DNA from: Clostridiales bacterium
GTDB taxonomy: Bacteria; Bacillota; Clostridia; Oscillospirales; Butyricicoccaceae
Direction: 5' to 3'
DNA: 6,001 nucleotides
Assembly: GCA_019420045.1 (NCBI GenBank)
Contig: JAHZHY010000270.1
Span: forward strand, 1 to 6,001
In this document: positions 1 to 3,614 of the stretch, piece by piece
How the letters are laid out: the number at the start of each line of letters is the position of its first letter
How positions within the stretch are numbered: the stretch's first letter is position 1
Notes under the pieces: generated by a model
Told to the model about the DNA's origin: nothing
Seen by the model: only the letters and a program-made list of their open reading frames with translations
The model's database searches: none
Translations under genes and position numbers: made by a program

Positions 1-275
1 TGCTCTCCCGCCGTCTGGAAGGGGCGGATGAGCTGATTACCCTGCTGCAAAGGAAAACCGGCTCCTCCTGGGGCCAGAACACCCGGGAGAAAAAAGGGCT
101 TTGGGGCATTCTTGGCAGCGGGACAGCTCTGCTGCTTTTTTGTCTTCTGGCCTATCTGTGCCATCCGGCTGTGGAAGCGCTGCCCCTTTTTCTCTATGCC
201 CCCTGTGTGCTTCTGGCCTTCGGAAGTTTTTCCCTTTTGGTCTATTTCTTTGTTCTGCACCACCGTGGGCTGTGA
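1..275 (+). CDS. C-terminal part of an unrecognised two-helix membrane protein (5' end outside window)
   Basis: Reading frame 3 is open from the window edge to a TGA at 273-275, giving 90 residues of a protein whose start lies upstream. The visible part begins with a charged, probably cytosolic stretch (LSRRLEGADELITLLQRK..., about 35 residues, rich in Arg, Lys and Glu). Two hydrophobic segments follow, roughly residues 36-55 (GILGSGTALLLFCLLAYL) and 60-86 (LPLFLYAPCVLLAFGSFSLL...), then a short basic tail ending HHRGL. This reads as a C-terminal helical hairpin in the membrane. I recognise no family motif and assign no function. The gap to the next gene is only 33 bases and carries that gene's ribosome binding site but no terminator, so the two are probably cotranscribed. 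Reading as coding is supported by the uninterrupted frame, the hydrophobicity pattern and GC-rich third positions; the identity is unknown. Confidence 0.6.
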   Translation, partial: LSRRLEGADELITLLQRKTGSSWGQNTREKKGLWGILGSGTALLLFCLLAYLCHPAVEALPLFLYAPCVLLAFGSFSLLVYFFVLHHRGL

Positions 276-308
276 CCGGCCTATTTTTGGAAGAAAGGAG
301 GAGTCCAT

Positions 309-1790
309 ATGGCAAAACTGCTCATTGTAGGCGGCGGCATTTCCGGCCTTGCCGCCGGGGTACTGGCCGCAAAAAACGGCTTTCAGGTGGAAGTCTATGA
401 AAAAAACGCCCAACTGGGCGGACTGTGTGCCCAGTGGACCCGGCGCGGGTTCCGCCTGGACACCGGGCCCCGCTGGCTCTCCGGCGCCGCTCCCGGCGGC
501 GAAATGCGCCCTCTTTGGCAGGCCGTAGGGGCTTTGGGCGAGGAAATGGGCCCGGGAGAAGCACAGCCCGCCTTTGTCTTTTCTCTGGGCCAGGGCCAGA
601 CCACGCTGCCCCTGCTCCGCTGTCCGGAGGATCTGGAAGAGGCCATGCTTCACCTTTCTCCCCAGGATGGCCCGGAAATCGGCGAACTGTGCCGCCTGCT
701 GCGCCGCACCAGCCAGCTGTCCTTTCCCCGGGAAAAACCCCTGGATATGATGATGGCCTGGGAAAAGGTGCGCCTGGGCGCCCACCTCACCGCCCATGGC
801 CGGCTTCTGCCCTATGCCCGGCAAAGCGCCGGGGAATATGCCCGCTCCTTTCACCATCCTCTCCTTCAGACCCTGTTGGAAAAAGCCCCTCCACCGGGGG
901 CTTCGGCCTCCTTTGCCCTTTTGTGGCTGGGGCAGGCCCTTCATCCCCACGGGCTGTACCTGCCCCAGGGAGCCATGCTGGCCCAGCGGATGGCCGCCGC
1001 TCTGGAGACCTATGGAGGCCAGCTCTTCACCGGCCAGGGAGTGGAGCGCATTCTGCTCTCCGGCAACCACGCCCGTGGACTGCTGCTTCGAAGCGGACGC
1101 ACCGCTTTGGGGGATTATGTGATCTGCGCCTGTGATCCCTGGCTGGTGCGCAGCCGCCTGCTGGGGCCTTCCTATCTGGACCCCCTGCTGGGAGAGTGGT
1201 ACAGCTCTCCGGAAAAATACCCGGTTTCCAGCTTTCTCACCATCTATCTGGCCATTCCCGGACAAAGTCCCCTGCCTTTGGATGCCCCGGCTCTGCTGCC
1301 CTGTCCCCCCTTCTCCCTGGCCGGAGAGACATATGACACCCTGTGGCTGCGGCGGCACCCCGGCGGCGCTCCCAACGGCTTCACTCTGCTTTCCTGCCAG
1401 ATCAGCCAAAGCGAGCACCAGTGCGATGCCTGGCTCCGTCTGTCCCAGAACAAGGAGGCCTACGGAGTGGAAAAGCACCGGGTGGCCGTGATGATCAAGG
1501 AAAGACTGGAGCAGACCTTGCCCTCTTTGGGCCAGAGCCGCTTGCTCAGCGCCGTCACCCCTGCCAGTTTCCACCGGGTCACCGGTGCCTACAAAGGCTC
1601 CCCCATGGGCTTCTACCTGGCCCCCGGCGGCAAGCTGCAAAACAGCCCCGGCTCGGTGCCTGATGTGGACAACTGCCTGCTCACCGGCCAATGGCTCCAG
1701 CCTCCCGGCGGCCTGTCTGCCGCCCTGACCATGGCCAAATTCACCTTGCAGCGCCTTTGCGCTCTGGAAGGCCGGGAATTCCATTTATAA
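309..1790 (+). CDS. FAD-dependent oxidoreductase, phytoene desaturase (CrtI)-like superfamily
   Basis: A 493-residue cytosolic flavoprotein of the CrtI/COG1233 amine-oxidase-like superfamily, members of which oxidise, desaturate or isomerise polyprenyl and other hydrophobic substrates using FAD. The N-terminus shows the dinucleotide fold: G8-x-G10-x-x-G13 with acidic E31 closing the second strand (VEVYEKN) for the ADP ribose. The second FAD motif LGGLC at 36-40 follows, then GFRLDTGPRW at 47-56. Near the C-terminus, NCLLTGQWLQPPGGLSAAL at 455-473 is the family's FAD-closing motif (usually 'GxxxxPGGGxxG'). Length matches the family. The start is fixed by AAAGGAGG at 294-301, 7 bases before ATG. 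There is no signal peptide. No phytoene synthase or other carotenoid gene is in view, so carotenoid desaturation should not be assumed; the substrate is unknown. The upstream membrane-protein fragment probably belongs to the same transcript, which ends at the hairpin at 1828-1859. Confidence 0.85.
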   Translation: MAKLLIVGGGISGLAAGVLAAKNGFQVEVYEKNAQLGGLCAQWTRRGFRLDTGPRWLSGAAPGGEMRPLWQAVGALGEEMGPGEAQPAFVFSLGQGQTTLPLLRCPEDLEEAMLHLSPQDGPEIGELCRLLRRTSQLSFPREKPLDMMMAWEKVRLGAHLTAHGRLLPYARQSAGEYARSFHHPLLQTLLEKAPPPGASASFALLWLGQALHPHGLYLPQGAMLAQRMAAALETYGGQLFTGQGVERILLSGNHARGLLLRSGRTALGDYVICACDPWLVRSRLLGPSYLDPLLGEWYSSPEKYPVSSFLTIYLAIPGQSPLPLDAPALLPCPPFSLAGETYDTLWLRRHPGGAPNGFTLLSCQISQSEHQCDAWLRLSQNKEAYGVEKHRVAVMIKERLEQTLPSLGQSRLLSAVTPASFHRVTGAYKGSPMGFYLAPGGKLQNSPGSVPDVDNCLLTGQWLQPPGGLSAALTMAKFTLQRLCALEGREFHL

Positions 1791-1827
1791 TACTAAAAGT
1801 TATATATTTGTTATATTTTGCAAAAAG

Positions 1828-1859
1828 AGAAAAAGCCGCCCTTTGAGGCGGCTTTTTCT
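1828..1859. terminator. Bidirectional intrinsic terminator between convergent genes
   Basis: Arms 1828-1840 (AGAAAAAGCCGCC) and 1847-1859 (GGCGGCTTTTTCT) pair perfectly over 13 bp around the 6-base loop CTTTGA. The GC core is followed by T5 on the + strand. On the - strand the stem runs out into TTTTTCTCTTTTTG, a longer U-tract. It lies 37 bases after the oxidoreductase stop and 6 bases beyond the trmO stop, so it can end both convergent transcripts. The remaining 1791-1827 is AT-rich with nothing else recognisable. Confidence 0.9.
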
Positions 1860-1865
1860 GTTTGC

Positions 1866-2315
1866 TTATTCGGTTTTTTCGGCGCGGCTCTGGGCCCATC
1901 CCTGGTGCCAGGCGGGCGTTCCCGCCCCCTCTACCCGGTCGCAGCCGGGGACATAGGGCTTGATGTCCAGCACCGGCGTGCCGTCCCAGGCATCGCTGGC
2001 ATCAATGCGCAAAAGGCCCTTGCCGTGATTGACCCAATAGACCTTCACCACATCCAGGGCGATGGGATTGGGCCGGTGAGGTGTGCGGGTGGCAAAGACC
2101 CCCAGCCGCTCAGGGGCGTTGGCATGGGGTGTTTTCACCAGCAGCCTTTCCCTGCTGTGAGGGTCCTGGCTCTGATCGAACCACCACAAAAGATAAAGGT
2201 ATTCATACTCCTCAATGCCCTTGAGGGCCGGACGGTAGGCAGGCAGGATCTCCACAAAGACCTGCTTTCCTTCCCGGCGGATATGTCCCACTGGATGCAG
2301 ACGCAGCTCTTCCAT
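1866..2315 (-). CDS. trmO: TrmO-type tRNA (N6-threonylcarbamoyladenosine(37)-N6)-methyltransferase, short form
   Basis: A 149-residue protein of the TrmO/TsaA/YaeB (UPF0066) family, whose characterised member methylates t6A37 to m6t6A37 in threonine tRNAs using S-adenosylmethionine. The family signature GVFATRTPHRPNPI is at residues 72-85 and DGTPVLDIKPYVP at 111-123. The N-terminal strand VGHIR (9-13) and the Tyr/Trp-rich segment YEYLYLLWWFDQS (37-49) also fit the SAM-binding beta-barrel. E. coli TrmO is about 235 residues; this protein lacks the C-terminal domain, as in archaeal and many clostridial homologues. After the signature it reads ALDVVKV where E. coli-type proteins have GLS. The ATG is preceded by AAAGGAGG at 2323-2330 with 7-base spacing. 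It lies downstream of arsR on the same strand with 60 bases between, but has its own promoter-like sequence there, and ends at the bidirectional terminator. Family assignment is firm; tRNA specificity is inferred. Confidence 0.9.
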   Translation of the reverse strand: MEELRLHPVGHIRREGKQVFVEILPAYRPALKGIEEYEYLYLLWWFDQSQDPHSRERLLVKTPHANAPERLGVFATRTPHRPNPIALDVVKVYWVNHGKGLLRIDASDAWDGTPVLDIKPYVPGCDRVEGAGTPAWHQGWAQSRAEKTE

Positions 2316-2338
2316 CCCATCCCCTCCTTTTTTCTTCC

Positions 2339-2367
2339 AGTATACCCCATCTGCTTTTTTCCTGCAA
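2339..2367 (-). promoter_or_regulatory. Candidate sigma-A promoter of trmO
   Basis: On the - strand, TTGCAG (2367-2362) and TATACT (2344-2339) are separated by exactly 17 bases. The -10 matches 5 of 6 consensus positions and the -35 matches its TTG. Transcription would start near 2332, directly before the ribosome binding site at 2330-2323, giving a very short leader. No intrinsic terminator separates arsR from trmO, so readthrough from the Fe-S operon could also feed trmO. Confidence 0.55.
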
Positions 2368-2375
2368 GAGGGAGC

Positions 2376-2675
2376 CTATTCTCCCTGGCAATACAGCCGG
2401 CGCAATGCACCCAGCAGCTGGGGAAGTCTTTCATCGGCCAAAGAATAGACCACATACTGTCCCTGTTTTTCCCCCTGCACCAGCCCCCCTTCCCGCAGAA
2501 GGTGGAGATGCTGGGACAGAGCGGGACGGGTTAAAGAGGGCACCTTTTCCCCGATCTGCCCCACCGTCTTGGGGCCGTCCTCCAAGGCGCACAGAATGAG
2601 AAGCCGGTTTTGGTTTGCCAGCCGCCCCAGAAGCTCCGCCACCTGGCGGGCCTGTTCCTCCAACCCCCGGTTCAT
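2376..2675 (-). CDS. ArsR-family repressor, probable persulfide/thiol sensor of the SqrR/BigR/YgaV type
   Basis: A 99-residue winged helix-turn-helix protein. Residues 9-32 are helical with the family motif ANQNRLLILCAL (20-31); TVGQIGEKV through LTRPALSQHLHLLREGGLV (37-66) is the DNA-binding helix-turn-helix; QGEKQGQYVVYSL (67-79) is the wing. The recognition-helix CxC metal site of ArsR/CadC is absent (here GQIGEKV). Its only cysteines are C29 in the 'RLLILC' helix and C96 in the C-terminal helix 'RRLYC'. This pair and its 67-residue spacing parallel the two cysteines of SqrR and BigR (C41/C107 and C42/C108 as I recall them), which form a tetrasulfide or disulfide and release DNA. Third gene of the operon: its ATG overlaps the preceding TGA as ATGA, with a weak AAGG site at 2683-2689, indicating translational coupling. 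It probably represses its own operon through the operator at 3486-3509. ArsR identity is certain; persulfide sensing is inference. Confidence 0.9.
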   Translation of the reverse strand: MNRGLEEQARQVAELLGRLANQNRLLILCALEDGPKTVGQIGEKVPSLTRPALSQHLHLLREGGLVQGEKQGQYVVYSLADERLPQLLGALRRLYCQGE

Positions 2676-3268
2676 GGCTGAGCCTTTCCGGCTTTTGCCC
2701 GGCAGATCAGCTGGGTCATGGTGCCCATGGGGCAAAAGACGCACCAGGAGCGGGGCATCCACAGCACCATGGCAATGAAGCCGATGAGGGTGGAAGTGAG
2801 CATCAAAGAATAGAACCCAAAGGCAAACTGGGCCACCCAAGGAGCAAACAGGGTGCCATGATAGGCCCAGTGCCAGGGCAGGCGGAAGGTCCAGAAGAGC
2901 TTCACCGTCTGGCCCAGTTCCTGCTGGCCTGCCCCTACCAGATAGGTGACGAAAAGCATCTGGAAGAACATGGCGAAAAAGAAGATCAAAAATCCATAGC
3001 GGAACCAGCGGCTTCCCAGCCACCGTGGAGTGGGACGGCGGCGGGACAGGCCCAGCTTGCCTCCCAGCAGGGCAAAAAACCGGCCCCGGTCACAATAGCG
3101 GTTGCAATAGAGTTTCCCTCCGCCGGCCAATGCGATGATCAAAGGCAGACAGAAGAAAATCATCCCCAGCCAGGCAAAGAGGATGTTGAAAAATCCCAGC
3201 CCCAGATAAATGGGGGTCACGATCCACAGGTATTCATACCAGGGCCGCTTCCTGCCGGTTTTCTTCAT
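2672..3268 (-). CDS. NapH/Fer4_5-like polytopic membrane Fe-S protein
   Basis: A 198-residue integral membrane protein with about four hydrophobic helices, roughly at 14-33, 34-51, 91-113 and 143-171. Two cysteine pairs lie at helix ends: C55-x3-C59 (LYCNRYCDRG) and C176-x2-C179-P (SWCVFCPMG). This matches the Fer4_5 domain of NapH/NosR/RdxA-like proteins, in which such motifs bind Fe-S clusters or pass electrons between quinol and ferredoxin on the inner face of the membrane. NapH itself carries a C-terminal two-cluster ferredoxin; here that part is missing and is supplied by the adjacent gene. The first pair reads CxxxCD rather than the usual CxxxCP. Arg/Lys-rich loops (72-90, 184-195) suggest the Cys-bearing loops face the cytosol. 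The ATG at 3268-3266 overlaps the ferredoxin stop (ATGA) and has GGGAGGTG at 3274-3281; an upstream GTG at 3403 lies inside the ferredoxin gene and is not credible. The physiological electron donor and acceptor are unknown. Confidence 0.8.
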   Translation of the reverse strand: MKKTGRKRPWYEYLWIVTPIYLGLGFFNILFAWLGMIFFCLPLIIALAGGGKLYCNRYCDRGRFFALLGGKLGLSRRRPTPRWLGSRWFRYGFLIFFFAMFFQMLFVTYLVGAGQQELGQTVKLFWTFRLPWHWAYHGTLFAPWVAQFAFGFYSLMLTSTLIGFIAMVLWMPRSWCVFCPMGTMTQLICRAKAGKAQP

Positions 3269-3468
3269 TGCTGCACCTCCCGTTCTGTTACATGGATGGC
3301 CGAGGCCGGGCACTCCCGGGCGCATTTTCCGCAGCCCACACACTTTTCTCCGCTTACCTGGGCGATGACGCCCTTCCAGATGAAAATGGCCCCCAAAGGG
3401 CACACCTCCAGACAGCTGCCGCAGGCCACGCAGTTTTTGCCCACCCGGGCCAGTCTTTTTCCTGCCAT
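3265..3468 (-). CDS. Small 2x[4Fe-4S] ferredoxin-type electron carrier
   Basis: A 67-residue soluble cytosolic protein with two complete [4Fe-4S] motifs: C13-x2-C16-x2-C19-x3-C23-P and C43-x2-C46-x2-C49-x3-C53-P. The layout is that of clostridial 8Fe ferredoxins and of NapF/NapH-type ferredoxin domains. It differs from a classical clostridial ferredoxin (about 55 residues, very acidic) by a basic N-terminus, MAGKRLARVGK, which may dock it on a membrane partner. The start is taken at 3468 because AGGAGG lies at 3475-3480, 6 bases upstream; a longer frame from a TTG at 3504 would begin inside the operator with no ribosome binding site. It is the first gene of a three-gene operon and overlaps the membrane Fe-S gene by 4 bases (ATGA), so it most likely serves as that protein's detached ferredoxin half. 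Two-cluster binding is close to certain from the motifs; the redox partner is inferred from context. Confidence 0.88.
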   Translation of the reverse strand: MAGKRLARVGKNCVACGSCLEVCPLGAIFIWKGVIAQVSGEKCVGCGKCARECPASAIHVTEREVQQ

Positions 3469-3474
3469 ACCTTC

Positions 3475-3480
3475 CCTCCT
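3475..3480 (-). promoter_or_regulatory. Ribosome binding site deciding the ferredoxin start
   Basis: AGGAGG on the - strand, 6 bases before the ATG at 3468-3466. It selects the 67-residue product over the longer TTG-started frame from 3504. Confidence 0.85.
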
Positions 3481-3485
3481 GAAAA

Positions 3486-3509
3486 TAATTAAGTAATTAA
3501 GCAATTACT
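3486..3509 (-). promoter_or_regulatory. Probable ArsR operator: 8-bp tandem repeats plus palindrome over the transcription start
   Basis: Read on the + strand, TAATTAAG occurs twice back to back (3486-3493 and 3494-3501), followed by a degenerate third unit CAATTACT (3502-3509). Overlapping these is a perfect inverted repeat, AGTAATT (3492-3498) and AATTACT (3503-3509), with a 4-base spacer. The element begins immediately downstream of the -10 box and covers the predicted start site near 3503, the position expected for a repressor that blocks initiation. The only regulator in the operon is the ArsR protein, the obvious candidate ligand. Binding is inferred. Confidence 0.6.
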
Positions 3510-3538
3510 AATATATCATCTTTTCCGCCCTGATACAA
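3510..3538 (-). promoter_or_regulatory. Promoter of the ferredoxin-membrane Fe-S-arsR operon
   Basis: On the - strand, TTGTAT (3538-3533) and TATATT (3515-3510) are 17 bases apart. The -10 matches 5 of 6 consensus bases and the -35 its TTG. Start is predicted near 3503, giving a leader of about 35 bases to the ferredoxin ATG, which contains the operator and the ribosome binding site. The -35 sits in a small inverted repeat (GCCCT 3527-3531 / AGGGC 3538-3542). Confidence 0.65.
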
Positions 3539-3614
3539 GGGCATATTTTTCCTTCCCGCGCCATAGAGTGGAGGTGTAGGACTGGCCCTCCCAAAAGAAA
3601 GGTGTGAAAAAAAC

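Noticed and set aside
425..1135. 236-residue Pro/Arg/Gly-rich open frame on the + strand
   Set aside because: It is an out-of-frame shadow of the CrtI-like oxidoreductase, caused by high GC content.
1786..1791. TATAAT hexamer at the oxidoreductase stop codon
   Set aside because: It overlaps the final codons, has no convincing -35, and no + strand gene follows before the terminator.
2369..2386. Hairpin AGGGAG / CTCCCT around the arsR stop codon, considered as a terminator
   Set aside because: Only 6 bp with no T-run after it on the - strand (GCAGGAAAAAAG follows), so it is not an intrinsic terminator.
1818..2534. 238-residue open frame on the + strand
   Set aside because: It begins inside the terminator and lies antisense to trmO and the arsR end; no ribosome binding site or family features.
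2376..3023. Longer start for the ArsR protein, giving 215 residues
   Set aside because: The extra N-terminal part is an out-of-frame reading of the membrane Fe-S gene; the internal ATG at 2675 overlaps the upstream stop as ATGA and begins a normal-length ArsR protein.
2615..3496. 293-residue open frame on the + strand
   Set aside because: Antisense to the ferredoxin and membrane Fe-S genes, whose cysteine motifs and overlaps are real; Pro/Gln/Gly-rich composition without motif.
3469..3504. N-terminal extension of the ferredoxin from a TTG at 3504
   Set aside because: It would start at the predicted transcription start inside the operator without a ribosome binding site, whereas AGGAGG is correctly spaced from the ATG at 3468.
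3489..3517. Possible + strand promoter for the ATPase (TTAAGT, 17 bases, TATATC)
   Set aside because: Weak match to both hexamers within an AT-rich repeat already explained as operator and - strand -10; not supported enough to annotate.
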